This document shows, piece after piece, positions 17,292 through 28,223 of a DNA stretch of 61,577 nt. Below the pieces are notes generated by a model, which saw nothing but the letters and a program-made list of their open reading frames with translations, did no database searches and was not told where the DNA came from. The DNA is from Rhodococcus sp. KRD162. Its GTDB lineage: Bacteria > Actinomycetota > Actinomycetes > Mycobacteriales > Mycobacteriaceae. A program made the position numbers and the translations under genes. How positions within the stretch are numbered: position 1 is the first letter of the stretch; each line of letters starts with the position of its first letter. The stretch lies in the NCBI RefSeq assembly GCF_017168335.1, contig NZ_JABFAU010000013.1, forward strand, positions 478,495 to 540,071, read 5' to 3'.

Positions 17292-18836
17292 CTAGATCGG
17301 GAGCAGCGAGTGCTTTCGCGGACTCTTGATCACTTCTTTGTCCTTCAGTATCTGCAGGGCCTTACGAATCTCGAGGCGCGTCTGGGACGGTTCGATGACG
17401 GCATCGATGTAGCCACGCTCGGCCGCGATCCACGGCGTCGCGACATGCTCGTTGTAGAAGTCGATGAGTTGCTTGCGCAGGGCCGGTGCGTTCTCTCCGG
17501 CCTCGGCGAGTTGTTTGCGACTCATGATGTTGATGGCACCCTCGGCACCCATGACGGCGATGCGGGCCGTCGGCCAGGCGAGGTTGATGTCCGATCCGAG
17601 CTGTTTCGAGCCCATCACCGCGTATCCGCCGCCGTACGACTTGCGAATCACCACAGTCACTTTCGGCACTGTCGCCTCGACGAAGGAGAAGATGAAGCGA
17701 CCACCGCGATGGATGACGCCGAGTGTTTCCTGATCGACGCCGGGCAGGAACCCGGGTGTGTCGACGAGGAAGATGATCGGGATGTTGTAGGCGTCGCTCA
17801 GCCGGATGAAGCGTGCGGCTTTGTCGGCCCCGTCCGCGTTGAGAGCGCCGGACAGGTGCAACGGCTGATTGCCGACGATTCCGACCGGTCGACCGTCGAC
17901 GCGGGCGAATCCGGTGATCACGTTCGGCGCGGTCTGGCCCGAGAGTTCGTGGAATTCACCGTCGTCGAAGATGCGCAGGATGATGTCGTGCATGTCGTAT
18001 CCGGCGTTGTCGGCGTCGGGCATGAACGAGTCGAGCTTGCGATCGGAGTCGGTGATCTCCGGTTCGAGTCCCGGGTTGATCACCGGCGACTCCTCCTGGC
18101 AGCTCGACGGCAGGTAGCTCAGGTAGTTGCGGATCCACTCGAACGCGGCCTTCTCGTCCGCAGCAACGTGGTGGACGTTTCCGTTGAGTGCCTGCACGCG
18201 CGCGCTGCCCAGCTCGTCCAGGCTGACGTCCTCACCGGTGACCGACTTGATCACGTCCGGCCCTGTGACGAACATGTACGCCTCTTCGGTGGCGACGACG
18301 AGATCGGTGTTGATGGGCGCGTACACCGCTCCACCGGCACACTTACCGAGAATCAGCGAGATCTGCGGGCACAGTCCGGACAGCGCCTCGTGGCGTCGGC
18401 CCAGCTCGGCGTACCAGGCGAGGGAGGTGACGGCGTCCTGCACGCGAGCGCCACCGGAGTCGTTGATGCCGACCACCGGGCAACCCATCTTGATCGCGAA
18501 GTCCATGATGCCCGCGACCTTGCGACCGAACATCTCGCCGACCGTGCCGCCGAACACGGTCTGATCGTGCGAGAAGACCGCGACCGGACGGCCGTCGACG
18601 GTGCCGTGACCGGTGACGACGCCATCACTGTAGAGCGCACCCGGATCGTTCGGTGCCTTCACCAATGCGCCGATCTCGATGAAGCTTCCGGGATCGAGCA
18701 GCGAGTTCACGCGTTCGCGGGCACTGGGGATGCCCTTCTTCGCTCGCTTGGCTATTCCGATGTCGCCTGCCGGTTCCTCGGCCAGGTCGAGCCTGGTCCG
18801 TAGTTCGGCCAGCTTCTCCGCAGTGGTGCCACTCAA
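17292..18836 (-). CDS. accD4: Acyl-CoA carboxylase beta subunit AccD4
   Basis: Carboxyltransferase subunit (514 aa) of the long-chain acyl-CoA carboxylase that carboxylates the mycolate alpha-branch precursor for Pks13. The crotonase-fold carboxyltransferase halves are visible: N-terminal '[19 protein letters not shown]' and '[16 protein letters not shown]', C-terminal '[13 protein letters not shown]' and '[19 protein letters not shown]'. The start is a TTG at 18836, 3 bp after the pks13 stop; a downstream ATG would cut into conserved sequence. Order accD4-pks13-fadD32 matches Rv3799c-Rv3801c, distinguishing it from the other AccD paralogues. Confidence 0.94.
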   Translation of the reverse strand: MSGTTAEKLAELRTRLDLAEEPAGDIGIAKRAKKGIPSARERVNSLLDPGSFIEIGALVKAPNDPGALYSDGVVTGHGTVDGRPVAVFSHDQTVFGGTVGEMFGRKVAGIMDFAIKMGCPVVGINDSGGARVQDAVTSLAWYAELGRRHEALSGLCPQISLILGKCAGGAVYAPINTDLVVATEEAYMFVTGPDVIKSVTGEDVSLDELGSARVQALNGNVHHVAADEKAAFEWIRNYLSYLPSSCQEESPVINPGLEPEITDSDRKLDSFMPDADNAGYDMHDIILRIFDDGEFHELSGQTAPNVITGFARVDGRPVGIVGNQPLHLSGALNADGADKAARFIRLSDAYNIPIIFLVDTPGFLPGVDQETLGVIHRGGRFIFSFVEATVPKVTVVIRKSYGGGYAVMGSKQLGSDINLAWPTARIAVMGAEGAINIMSRKQLAEAGENAPALRKQLIDFYNEHVATPWIAAERGYIDAVIEPSQTRLEIRKALQILKDKEVIKSPRKHSLLPI

Positions 18837-18839
18837 AAC

Positions 18840-21800
18840 TTACGCTCCGGTTCTTGCAGACTCGATGTTCTCGAGCGTCTTCGACAGATGGGCCGCGATT
18901 TTCCCAATGTACGGCTCGTCGACGACCGCGAGGTGATCGCCTCCGACGTACACGATCTCGAGGTCCTTCACCACGGGTCCCCAACCACCGTGCTCTTCAC
19001 GGGTGGCGTATGCAGGCTCGAGCGCGATCGCGTCGTCGTGGTACTTGTCGGCCAGGTACAACGTGACATGTCCGCCGTACTCCTTGAGCTCGGCCGTCTG
19101 GATCGCTCGGTTGTCGAGCCACGACGTCCGCTGATGTTCGATGATTCCGCCGGGGATCTTCGCACCACTGAGTTTGACCAGATCGGTGATGATGCGGATC
19201 TGGCCCTCGTCGTCCGCATCGACCAACTTGTCGTACGGAATCGGGTAGTCGACGTTGTACGTCTTCTTCGCGAACGCCGCGTACCGCTCCCACCGCTTAC
19301 GAACCTCGTCCTTGGTGTCCGGAATCGCGGTGCCGGGCATCACGGTGTCGAGCAGCCCGACGTAGGCGACCTCGATTCCTTCTTCCTCCATCTGACGAGC
19401 GACCTCGTAGGCGAGGATGCCGCCGAGCGACCACCCGACGAACACGTACGGCCCCTCCGGCTGGATCGCCTTGATCAGCGGCACGTACTCCGCGGCGCGC
19501 TTGGCGATGGGGCCCTCGACTCGCTCGAGCCCATACATCGGAGTGTCCGCCGGCAACTTCCGCAGCAACGGCTCGTAGGCGACGGTGGAGCTGCCTGCCG
19601 AGTGGAAGGCGAACACCGGTGTGGCGGTGGAACCTTCGGGGCGAGCCCGCAGATTGCGAACTACGCCTTCGATCTCACCGTCTTCGAGATGCGGGCGAAC
19701 CTTGTCGGCGAGCTGCTCGATGGTTTCCGAGTCGAGGACGTCGTCGAAGGTGATCTCCCCGCCTGCCCGCTCGGTCAGACGGGCCGCCAACTTCTCGGCG
19801 GTTTCGTCGTCGAGAATCGGCAGGGTGTTGAAGATGCCCTTGGCCGATTCCTTCGTCACCACAGCCCAGGTTGCGAACGTCATCCGCTCGGCATTGTCGC
19901 GCGGGGGAACATCGGAACCGGCGGCCTCGGCGAAGGCTTCCTTACCACCCAGGTCGGTCTCTGCCGCGGCTGGAACTGCCGGTGTCACAGTCGGTTCCGT
20001 CGCCGCAGGAGTTTCCTCGACCGGAGCGGGCGTGACTGCGGCCTGCTCGGCGGCCTTCTCCGCCTCCTGCTCGGCAGCCTTCTCCGCTGCCTGCTGGTCG
20101 GCGAGTGCCTGCACCTCGTCGCGGTTCTCGATCGCGTAGCGCAGGTACTTCTCCACCTCACGCAGGTTCGCGTCGCGCACGGCCTGCAATTGCACTGTGG
20201 GAATGTCGAATTCGTATTCCACGCGGTTCTTGATGCGGACGGCGCTGAGCGAGTCCAGGCCCAGTTCGATCAGCGGTACCTCGGGCGGCAGGTCCTCGGG
20301 CGAGTAGCCCATGGACTCGGCGACGATGATCGCCAACCGATCTTCGAGCTTCTGGCTTCCGTTGGGATCCCAACGGTCACCGAACGTCTCGACGACCTCC
20401 GGCAGTTCCTCCATCGGTGACGAACTGGGTTCCACCGCCTGAACGGGTTCCGGACGTGCGTCACCCGAGGTGACGACGGCCTCGTGCAGCAGGGTGAACG
20501 CCGAACCGTCGCGGCCGTGCACCTGGACCGATGCGCCACCGAGATGCGAGGTCAATGTGGTGACGACCGTGCCCACCTTCGGCACTGCAGCATGGGAGAC
20601 CGAAACACCCAGTGCCACATCGGAGAACACCTGCGATGCCGCCGCGGTGACCAGTGCATCGAATCCGGCGACGGCCGAGGCCTGGACCTCCCAGATATGA
20701 CGACCGTCGGGCAGTGCGACACGCGCCCCGGGGACCCGACTGTTGCCACTGGAGCTCACCTGCGAGTTGAGCCAGAACTCCTTGCGCAGGTAGGCAGTTC
20801 GCGGGATCGCCGCGTACGGGCCGGGAGCGAACAGCGTCGCCAGCTCGAGCGCGTGACCGTGGACGTACAGCTGCGCGAGAGCCGCGAGGAACGTCTGTTC
20901 CTCGTCTTCCTTGCGCTTGAGCGTCGGAATCAGTGTCGAGTCCGCGACGCCCGCCGCCCATGCCGTTGCCGCCACCGACATCAAGGCGACCGGGTTGGGT
21001 GCGAGCTCGACGAACGTGGTGTGGCCGTCTCCCACAGCGACATTGACTGCCTGGGTGAACCAGACGGGATGACGCATTCCCTTGGTCCAGTACTCGACAC
21101 CGTGGATCGCCGCATGCCCGACGCGATAGTGCGCCTCACGATCGACCGAGGAGTACACCCCGGCGGTGAGCTTGCTGGGTTCGATTCCGGCGAGTTCGGC
21201 GGCCAGCTCGCCGAGCAGTACGTCGACCGCTGCGGTGTGGCCTGCGCCTTTGACGTCGAGCAGTCGGGCCATTTTGCCTGCGGCCTCGGCCATTTCGACG
21301 AGCGATTCGACCTCGGCGCGTGGCCCACCGACGGTGGTGTGGGTCGGTGCGGCGTATACGCATGGCTCGACGTGGGGGAACTGATCGGTGAGGGTCTTGA
21401 CCTCGTCGGGGGTGTATTCCACGAGAGCCATGGCACCCTGCGATGCGGCTCCGAGGCCGTCCTGTCCCTCGGCCAGTAGCCGCGAACGGGCGTAGATGAT
21501 GCGCACTGCGTCTTCGAGGTTGAGGCCACCGGCGACGTATGCGGCTGCCACCTCACCCATCGAGTGTCCGATGACGGCCGCCGGCTCGGCACCGTGCGAG
21601 CGAAGCGTTGCGGCAAGGGCGATCTGGATGACGAAGATCGCGACCTGGGAGTTCTCGAACTCGTACGTCTGTGCATCGTCGAGGATGATCTCTCGGATCG
21701 AGTAGCCTGCCTCGTCGAGCAGCAGTTCGTCGACCTTGTCCACTTCGGCGGCGAACACGGCATTGGTTCGGTAGAGCCGAGATGCCATCTTGCGGTGTTG

Positions 21801-23897
21801 CGATCCGAACCCGGAGAACACCCATACTGCGCCGTTGGACGCGGGCGAATCGGCGGAGAACACACCGGGGCCGGGCTTACCGGCCGCGATGGCGCGAAGT
21901 CCGGCGATGGCCTCGGCCGTGGTGGATGCGAGAACCACTGCGCGTGAACGTCCGTGGTTGCGGCGAGCCAGTGTGCGACCGACGTCCACGAGTGGCGTCG
22001 TGCTGCCTTCTTCGGTCTCGAGCCAGTCGGCGAGGTCCGCTGCGGCGCGCTTGCGCCGTGACGGCAGAGCTGCGGAGACTGCGAGCACGACCGTCTCGGG
22101 AACCTCGGCAGCCTCGTCGACTGCCGGTGTGGTCTCGGTGACCGGGCTGACCGTCTCGACCTCCACGTCCTCGTAGACACCCTCTGCCACAACGGCTTCG
22201 GGGTCCACCGCCGAGGCGTCGAAGGCGGCGTCGGTTTCACCCGGGACGTACTCGCGCACGACCACGTGCGCGTTGGTACCGCCGAAGCCGAATCCGGAGA
22301 TTCCGGCGACTGCCTTGCCGGTGTAGCGCGGCCAGTCGGTGGCTTCGGGGACGACGCGAAGGTGCGCCTTGTCGAAATCGATGTACGGGTTGGGTCCGGC
22401 GTAGTTCAGTGACGCGGGGAGTTTGTTCTGCTGCATCGCGAGCACGACTTTGATCAAACCTGCTGCGCCTGCGGCAGATTCGAGGTGCCCGAAGTTGGTC
22501 TTGGCCGAGCCCAGCAGGGCAGGCTTGTCGGCGTCACGGCCCCGGCCGACGACGCGGCCGAGAGCGTCCGCCTCGATGGGATCGCCCAGGATGGTTCCGG
22601 TTCCGTGCGCTTCGATGTAGTCCACGCCCGAGGGGTTGATTCCGGCGTCGCGGTAGGCGAATCGGAGTGCGTCGGCCTGCGCATCCGGGTTCGGTGCGAG
22701 CAGGCCGTTGGAGCGGCCGTCCTGGTTGATCGCCGATCCGGCGATGACGGCGAGGATGTCGTCGCCGTCGCGCTCGGCGTCTTCGAGTCGCTTGAGGACG
22801 ACCAGTCCGCCGCCTTCGGAACGGATCATGCCGTTCGCGTCGGAGGAGAACGCCTTGATTTTCCCGTCGGGAGCGAGCACACCGGTCTGGCCGAATCCGA
22901 CGGTGATGGGCGGCGCGAGCAGCATGTTGACGCCACCGGCCACGGCCAGATCGGATTCGCCGGTACGCAGGCTGCGCACCGCCTGGTGCACGGCGACGAG
23001 CGAGGACGAGCAGGCGGTGTCGACAGCGATCGACGGCCCGCGGAAGTCGTAGAAGTACGACACTCGGTTGGCGACGATGGCGGTGGAGGTGCCGGTGAGG
23101 GCGTACGGGTGTACGGCCGGGTCGCTGACGGCGATGAGCTGGTAGTCGTTGGAGGAGCTGCCGATGAAGACGCCGACCTGACTGCCCTTGATCGAGCTGG
23201 CCGGGATGTGTGCGTGCTCGAGCGCTTCCCAGGTCAGTTCCAGCGCAAGTCGCTGCTGCGGATCGACGTTGACGACCTCGTTGGGTGACATCGCGAAGAA
23301 TTCGGCGTCGAAGGTCTTCACATCGTCGAGGTAACCGCCCTTGGTCACCGTCGCAGCCACGGCAGCGGCGATGACGGGATCGGAGGTGAATTCCTGCCAC
23401 CGGCCGTCGGGCAGATCGGTGATGCCGTCGCGGCCCTCGATCAGGAGCGACCACATCTCTTCCGGAGTGTGCCCGGTGCCGGGGAAGCGTGACGACAGGC
23501 CGACGATCGCCACGTCGTGCGCGTCACCCGACTGTCCGCCGCTGGTGTAGAAAGCGTCGTCGACGGTGCCGACGGGCTCCTCCGGCTCGCCCTCGATGAT
23601 GATCTTGGCCAGCGAGGCGATGGTGGGGTGCTGGTAGACGACGGTGGCGGTCAGCGTGACACCCACCAGCTCCTCGATCTCACCGCTCAGCGCGACGGCG
23701 TCGCGAGAGGACAGACCGAATTCCTCCATCGGGCGGTCGTCGGAGATCGCCGATGCCGGTTGCCCGGTAGCGTCCGCAACCCAGTCGCGCAGCCAATCGC
23801 GAAGCTGCGCAACCGTGTAATCGCCCACGGAAGTGGAGCCTGCGGACTGATCCGATTCTCCGACCTGCTCGTTTTCGTCTGTCTCTAGTTCAGCCAT
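18840..23897 (-). CDS. pks13: Polyketide synthase Pks13, mycolate condensase
   Basis: Multidomain condensase (1685 aa) that joins the meromycoloyl chain from FadD32 with the carboxylated alpha-chain and releases it. Domains in order: N-terminal acyl carrier domain (28-105, phosphopantetheine site Ser64 in 'FGLSSRDAV'), ketosynthase (130-550, Cys296 in 'VDTACSSSL', His in 'EAHGTGT' and 'NFGHLES'), acyltransferase (690-1000, Ser779 in 'IGHSMGEVA'), second carrier domain (Ser1216 in 'LGLDSLSAV'), Ala/Glu-rich linker, and thioesterase (1400-1685, Ser1490 in 'VGWSLGGIL', His in 'GGDHLAV'). No ketoreductase is present, as expected. Size and order match mycobacterial Pks13. It is downstream of fadD32 with a 43-bp gap to the fadD32 stop. 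Confidence 0.97.
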   Translation of the reverse strand: MAELETDENEQVGESDQSAGSTSVGDYTVAQLRDWLRDWVADATGQPASAISDDRPMEEFGLSSRDAVALSGEIEELVGVTLTATVVYQHPTIASLAKIIIEGEPEEPVGTVDDAFYTSGGQSGDAHDVAIVGLSSRFPGTGHTPEEMWSLLIEGRDGITDLPDGRWQEFTSDPVIAAAVAATVTKGGYLDDVKTFDAEFFAMSPNEVVNVDPQQRLALELTWEALEHAHIPASSIKGSQVGVFIGSSSNDYQLIAVSDPAVHPYALTGTSTAIVANRVSYFYDFRGPSIAVDTACSSSLVAVHQAVRSLRTGESDLAVAGGVNMLLAPPITVGFGQTGVLAPDGKIKAFSSDANGMIRSEGGGLVVLKRLEDAERDGDDILAVIAGSAINQDGRSNGLLAPNPDAQADALRFAYRDAGINPSGVDYIEAHGTGTILGDPIEADALGRVVGRGRDADKPALLGSAKTNFGHLESAAGAAGLIKVVLAMQQNKLPASLNYAGPNPYIDFDKAHLRVVPEATDWPRYTGKAVAGISGFGFGGTNAHVVVREYVPGETDAAFDASAVDPEAVVAEGVYEDVEVETVSPVTETTPAVDEAAEVPETVVLAVSAALPSRRKRAAADLADWLETEEGSTTPLVDVGRTLARRNHGRSRAVVLASTTAEAIAGLRAIAAGKPGPGVFSADSPASNGAVWVFSGFGSQHRKMASRLYRTNAVFAAEVDKVDELLLDEAGYSIREIILDDAQTYEFENSQVAIFVIQIALAATLRSHGAEPAAVIGHSMGEVAAAYVAGGLNLEDAVRIIYARSRLLAEGQDGLGAASQGAMALVEYTPDEVKTLTDQFPHVEPCVYAAPTHTTVGGPRAEVESLVEMAEAAGKMARLLDVKGAGHTAAVDVLLGELAAELAGIEPSKLTAGVYSSVDREAHYRVGHAAIHGVEYWTKGMRHPVWFTQAVNVAVGDGHTTFVELAPNPVALMSVAATAWAAGVADSTLIPTLKRKEDEEQTFLAALAQLYVHGHALELATLFAPGPYAAIPRTAYLRKEFWLNSQVSSSGNSRVPGARVALPDGRHIWEVQASAVAGFDALVTAAASQVFSDVALGVSVSHAAVPKVGTVVTTLTSHLGGASVQVHGRDGSAFTLLHEAVVTSGDARPEPVQAVEPSSSPMEELPEVVETFGDRWDPNGSQKLEDRLAIIVAESMGYSPEDLPPEVPLIELGLDSLSAVRIKNRVEYEFDIPTVQLQAVRDANLREVEKYLRYAIENRDEVQALADQQAAEKAAEQEAEKAAEQAAVTPAPVEETPAATEPTVTPAVPAAAETDLGGKEAFAEAAGSDVPPRDNAERMTFATWAVVTKESAKGIFNTLPILDDETAEKLAARLTERAGGEITFDDVLDSETIEQLADKVRPHLEDGEIEGVVRNLRARPEGSTATPVFAFHSAGSSTVAYEPLLRKLPADTPMYGLERVEGPIAKRAAEYVPLIKAIQPEGPYVFVGWSLGGILAYEVARQMEEEGIEVAYVGLLDTVMPGTAIPDTKDEVRKRWERYAAFAKKTYNVDYPIPYDKLVDADDEGQIRIITDLVKLSGAKIPGGIIEHQRTSWLDNRAIQTAELKEYGGHVTLYLADKYHDDAIALEPAYATREEHGGWGPVVKDLEIVYVGGDHLAVVDEPYIGKIAAHLSKTLENIESARTGA

Positions 23898-23940
23898 TAC
23901 TCACCACGTTGTGTCGGAGGAATCGAAGGGTGCGCGCGCG

Positions 23941-25839
23941 TCAGTCGGGCAGTTCGGCGTCCGGGAACGCCGTCTGCTGGTAACCGCCGCGCAGGGTGCC
24001 CTCGATGTAGGCGGCCTTGCAAGCGCGCCGGGCGATCTTGCCGCTGGAGGTGCGAGGGATGGATCCGGCCGGGACGAGGAGGACATCGCGCACGGTGACT
24101 CCGTGACGCGCGGACACCGCGGTACGGACCTCGTCGGCGATGGGCTGCGGATCTGCCTTGCCCGCGCCGGGAGCACGCTCGGCGACGATGACGAGCTGCT
24201 CGGAGCTGTCGTCCGAGTCCTTCGTCAACGCCGCTCCACTGAACTCGAACACGATATCGGGAAGCTGGTTGAGCGGGACGGCGAACGCCGCGACGAAGCC
24301 GGGCCGCAATGCCTTGCTCGCCTCCTGTGCCGAGAACTCCAAGTCCTGCGGGTAGTGATTGCGGCCGTCGACGATGACGAGATCCTTGACGCGACCGGTG
24401 ATGTACAGCTCGTTGTCGTGGTAGACGCCGAAGTCGCCGGTCCGCATCCAGTTGCCACCCTCGGGGGCTCCCTCGGCGTGCGAGCCCTGGGAGATGCGGT
24501 GGACGAGCTTGTTGTGGAAGGTCTCGGTGGTCTCGGTCTCGCGGCCCCAGTAGCCCTGGCCGATGTTCTCTCCGTGCAACCAGATCTCGCCGACGTGATC
24601 GTCCTCGACCTCGGTCGCGGTCTCGGAATCGACAATCGCTGCCCACTGGCTTCGGGCGACCGTTCCGGTGGATACCTGCGGGATCGCGCCGGGAGCGTCC
24701 GGGGCGACGACGACGAAGTTTCCGGCGTTGAGCTCGACGCGGTCGACGTAGACCACCTTGGCCTCGTCGGCGTGCTTGCTGGTCGAGACGAACAGGGTGG
24801 CCTCGGCCATGCCGTAGGACGGCTTGATTGCGGACTTCGGCAGACCGTAGGGGCCGAAAGCGTCGTTGAACTTCTTCATCGACGACGTCGTGACGGGCTC
24901 ACTGCCGTTGATCAGGCCGATGACATTCGACAGGTCGAGGCTCTCGCCGTTCTTGGGCAGTCCGCGCTGAGCGGCATGCTCGAACGCGAAGTTCGGTGCC
25001 GCCGCGAATGTGCCTGCCCCATCCGAGACCGCGGCGAGTTCCTTGATCCAGCGCCAGGGTCGCTGCACGAACGCGCGGGGGCTCATGATGGTGATGTACT
25101 TACCGCCGAGTGCGGGCAGAATGACGGTCAGCAAGCCCATGTCGTGGAACATCGGCAGCCAGGTGACACCACGGGAGTCGTGGTTGATCTCCATGCTGTC
25201 CACCATCTGCAGTGCATTGACGCCGACCGCGCGGTGGGTGATCTCGACTCCTGCCGGGGTGCGTGTCGAGCCCGAGGTGTACTGCAAGTAGGCGATGTCG
25301 TCCAGCGTCGCGTTCGGCTCGACCCAGGTTTCGCCGACGCTGTCGGGGACCGCATCGACGGCGATGATGCGAGGGCGTTCCGCGGCGGGCAGGGCGCGGA
25401 AGAATGCACGCACGCCTGCGGCCGAGTTGCTGGCGGTGAGAATCGCGCTGGGCTTGCAGTCGCCGAGTACGGCGTGCAGCCGGTCGGTGTGGCCGGGCTC
25501 GTCGGGATCGAAGAGCGGCACGGCGATGGTGCCTGCGTAGATCGCACCGAAGAACGCCACCACGTACTCGAGGCCTTGTGGGGCGAGGATCGCGACGCGA
25601 TCACCGGGCTGGGTGACCTGCTGCAGGCGAGCCGCAACGGCCTTGAGTCGAGCGCCGAACTCCGCCCAGGTCAGCTCATGGGCTTCGCCTTCGCGCTCCC
25701 TGGAGTAGTCGACGAATCGGTACGCGAGCGTGTCGGCGTTCTCTTGTACGTTCACCTCGACGTGGCGAACGAGAGTTTGCCCTTCGTCGATGGTGATGTG
25801 GCCGTTCTCATCGATGAAATCATCGAACGTGTGGCTCAT
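23941..25839 (-). CDS. fadD32: Long-chain fatty-acid AMP ligase FadD32
   Basis: Fatty-acyl-AMP ligase (632 aa) that activates meromycolic acid and loads it on Pks13's N-terminal carrier domain. The AMP-binding P-loop '[16 protein letters not shown]' begins near residue 187; '[12 protein letters not shown]' and '[19 protein letters not shown]' are typical of FAAL enzymes. The C-terminal lysine region '[16 protein letters not shown]' is present. The frame opens at 25905 but ATG 25839 ('[10 protein letters not shown]') is preceded by a strong ribosome binding site (GGAGG, 9 nt upstream) and is preferred. Confidence 0.95.
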   Translation of the reverse strand: MSHTFDDFIDENGHITIDEGQTLVRHVEVNVQENADTLAYRFVDYSREREGEAHELTWAEFGARLKAVAARLQQVTQPGDRVAILAPQGLEYVVAFFGAIYAGTIAVPLFDPDEPGHTDRLHAVLGDCKPSAILTASNSAAGVRAFFRALPAAERPRIIAVDAVPDSVGETWVEPNATLDDIAYLQYTSGSTRTPAGVEITHRAVGVNALQMVDSMEINHDSRGVTWLPMFHDMGLLTVILPALGGKYITIMSPRAFVQRPWRWIKELAAVSDGAGTFAAAPNFAFEHAAQRGLPKNGESLDLSNVIGLINGSEPVTTSSMKKFNDAFGPYGLPKSAIKPSYGMAEATLFVSTSKHADEAKVVYVDRVELNAGNFVVVAPDAPGAIPQVSTGTVARSQWAAIVDSETATEVEDDHVGEIWLHGENIGQGYWGRETETTETFHNKLVHRISQGSHAEGAPEGGNWMRTGDFGVYHDNELYITGRVKDLVIVDGRNHYPQDLEFSAQEASKALRPGFVAAFAVPLNQLPDIVFEFSGAALTKDSDDSSEQLVIVAERAPGAGKADPQPIADEVRTAVSARHGVTVRDVLLVPAGSIPRTSSGKIARRACKAAYIEGTLRGGYQQTAFPDAELPD

Positions 25840-26019
25840 TACTTCAATCTCCTCCAACACGAATCTGCCGCCATGCAGCCTGTGCGACGTATGCCCGCAC
25901 GCCAAGCTGCACGACTACAGACACCGAACAGCGTTTTATGTTACTGACAAGTAGGTCTAGCGGTGTCAGTTTGGCACCTGGCTTCGAGGCCAGCTACATG
26001 GTACCGACACACACCTGCG
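25840..26019. other. fadD32 upstream region
   Basis: A 180-bp stretch between the fadD32 start and the oxidoreductase stop. It should carry the promoter of the fadD32-pks13-accD4 operon. I see no clear -35/-10 pair, terminator or gene. Confidence 0.35.
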
Positions 26020-27018
26020 TCACTCGCCTTTCAGCAAGTCGACAACCGGCGCGAATGCTTCCATTTGAGTAGGGAAAACCCCGACATAGGACATCGTCGT
26101 CCGCGCGCGAACGTTACGGATTTGATCGGCGATTTCCTCGTATGTCCCGAATGCGAGATATGGGGAGGACAAAATGTCCTCGACGGTGAGTTGCACATCG
26201 ACATCCACGTTCGGCGGGTAGCCGTTGGCCAGAGCTGCCAACGCCATCTCCGCCATCTGCTCGCGGTCGTCGGTGACGACGATGGTGGTGATGGCCCAGT
26301 TCAACTCGATGTCGTCGAATCGGTCCCCTGCGGCGGCTCGGATCAGCTCGACGCGCTCGAGGGTCTTCTCGATCGTCATGCCCGAAAGCAGTAGCTTGCC
26401 CTCTTTCGAGGTGCTCGGCACCACGGAGATGATGTCGGCATGCTTGGCCGCCAACGCCAGCATCTTCGGTCCGCCACCGCCGATGCAGATCGGCGGCCGT
26501 GGACCCTGCCGCGGCCGAGGACTGCCCTTGAGACCACTGATCGTGTAGTGCTTGCCTTCGAAGTTGCATTCTTGACCGCGCAACAGCACGTCGAGAATCT
26601 CGAGGGTTTCCTCGAGCTTCTCGATCCGCACGCCAGGTCGGTCGTACGTGATCCCGGCCTTGTCGTACTCCTCGCGCATCCACCCGGCTCCGAGACCGAG
26701 TTCGAGGCGCCCACCGGAGAGAACATCGATCGTCGCCGCGTCCTTGGCCAGCACCGCGGGATGCCGGAAGCCGTTCGCCAGTACAGCCGTACCTAGCCGA
26801 ATCTTGTCGGTCGCCACAGCAAGTGCGCCCAATGCTGCAATGGGTCCGACCTGATTACCGAGGTGATCGGGAATCATGAAGCTGTCGTAGCCCAGTTCCT
26901 CGGCCTGTTGTGCCAACTTGATGAACTTCCGAGCCCCACCCTCCTCGGCGTTTCCCTCTCCGCCTGCAGCGAATCGGAATTTACGCGGCCCAACGGACGC
27001 GGCCTCGGCGGAACTCAT
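26020..27018 (-). CDS. F420-dependent LLM-class oxidoreductase
   Basis: Luciferase-like monooxygenase-fold oxidoreductase (332 aa), probably using coenzyme F420 rather than flavin, as most actinobacterial members of this subfamily do. Recognisable blocks are 'GYDSFMIPDHLGNQVGPIAA', 'TDKIRLGTAVLANGFRHPAV', 'GGRLELGLGAGWMREEYDKA' and 'CIGGGGPKMLALAAKHADI'. The substrate is unknown. It sits between fadD32 and the cutinase gene, where mycobacteria have none, so a link to mycolate modification is possible but not shown. Confidence 0.83.
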   Translation of the reverse strand: MSSAEAASVGPRKFRFAAGGEGNAEEGGARKFIKLAQQAEELGYDSFMIPDHLGNQVGPIAALGALAVATDKIRLGTAVLANGFRHPAVLAKDAATIDVLSGGRLELGLGAGWMREEYDKAGITYDRPGVRIEKLEETLEILDVLLRGQECNFEGKHYTISGLKGSPRPRQGPRPPICIGGGGPKMLALAAKHADIISVVPSTSKEGKLLLSGMTIEKTLERVELIRAAAGDRFDDIELNWAITTIVVTDDREQMAEMALAALANGYPPNVDVDVQLTVEDILSSPYLAFGTYEEIADQIRNVRARTTMSYVGVFPTQMEAFAPVVDLLKGE

Positions 27019-27256
27019 CTAATGCTCTCCTCAGGGATCTGAAGCGTGCGGAATCTGCAGCGTGCGGGGTCGGAAAGTGGCTGTCGGCACGGAGCTGAGC
27101 AGCCGACCGAGGCCGATCTGCGCAGGTCCAAGGCGTCACTCTAGCCGCTCATCGAATGCGATCACACCGGCTGGGGGTTGCCCAGCCGAGGTTTGTGCGT
27201 CGCACCAGCTTGCGACACGCCGTGTTGTGATGTTTCCGTTACCGATCGTTACATTT
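27019..27256. other. Intergenic region upstream of the LLM oxidoreductase
   Basis: A 238-bp gap between the cutinase stop and the oxidoreductase start. It must include the oxidoreductase promoter. No hairpin terminator or coding sequence was recognised. Confidence 0.35.
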
Positions 27257-28213
27257 TCAGGAATGGGCGGGTGTCGGAGCGTTCTCGATCAACCCAGCCG
27301 CCCACGCGGCCGTCCACTGAGTGGCCGTCGTACCCGAGCTGTCGACGACAAAACTGTTGTACGACGCATGCACGGGGTTACCCGCAGCACCGATCAGAAT
27401 CTGGATGCTCTGCGGAATGTTGCGGAGCGACAATCCATCCGAGGGCGAAGCGCAGATCAGGTCGCCCGGCGCGCAGATCTCGTTGGTTCGGTCGTCCAGA
27501 GCACCGAAGCCACCCTCTCGACGCCCCGTCATGGTGATCCCGGGAAGGTCGAGTCCACCGAGCGCCACCTCGGCACCGACACCGTCGAGGGGACCCGGCA
27601 CATCCGTGCCGGACACGCCGTCACGTCGGCCATCGGCGATGAGAGTGACGCCGAGAACTCGATCAGCCGGTATCGGGCCGTTATCCGCGCCGATATCGGC
27701 CGCGATGTCACCGGCGATGACTGCGCCCTGCGAGAACCCGGTGAGGACGAAGTTGGTCAGCGGGCAACGCGCGCTGACGTCGGTCATCTTCTGAACCGCT
27801 ACGGCCTTACCCTCGGTGCGACTGTTGTTGTAAGACTGCTGGCCGTCCGGCGGCAGAGCGATCGGATTCGAGAACTGGGCCACGTACGGAACGGTGTAGA
27901 CGTCGGCACGCGAGGCAGGAAACTGCTCCTGCAATGGGCGGGTGACGTTGAGCATGAGCGAGAGCGGATTTGCCGTCGGGTTGTACGGATCGTCGGTGGA
28001 CGAGGACTCCCAGGTGCCCGGAATCGCGATGACCTGCACGTCGGGGCAGTCCGCCGGTTGCGAGGTCGGCTCCTGCGGTCCCGGCGGCGGCCCCGGGGTG
28101 ACCGGGCCCTTCGGCAAGCGCCCGGCAAGCAGGTACCACAGGGCCACGATGATCAGCCCGAGGATCACCGCGACGGCGACCACCGGGAGAATTCTGCGCT
28201 TACGCTGTGCCAT
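27257..28213 (-). CDS. Cutinase-family esterase (Rv3802-like)
   Basis: Secreted or membrane-anchored alpha/beta hydrolase (318 aa). A signal anchor lies at residues ~5-30 ('[20 protein letters not shown]'), followed by a Pro/Gly-rich linker and a cutinase domain. The nucleophile is Ser161 in '[13 protein letters not shown]'; Asp and His follow in '[13 protein letters not shown]' and '[13 protein letters not shown]'. In mycobacteria the homologue Rv3802c between fadD32 and fbp genes is an essential phospholipase/thioesterase active on the mycolate envelope. The same neighbourhood supports that assignment. Confidence 0.88.
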   Translation of the reverse strand: MAQRKRRILPVVAVAVILGLIIVALWYLLAGRLPKGPVTPGPPPGPQEPTSQPADCPDVQVIAIPGTWESSSTDDPYNPTANPLSLMLNVTRPLQEQFPASRADVYTVPYVAQFSNPIALPPDGQQSYNNSRTEGKAVAVQKMTDVSARCPLTNFVLTGFSQGAVIAGDIAADIGADNGPIPADRVLGVTLIADGRRDGVSGTDVPGPLDGVGAEVALGGLDLPGITMTGRREGGFGALDDRTNEICAPGDLICASPSDGLSLRNIPQSIQILIGAAGNPVHASYNSFVVDSSGTTATQWTAAWAAGLIENAPTPAHS

Positions 28214-28223
28214 CGGCGTCGAT

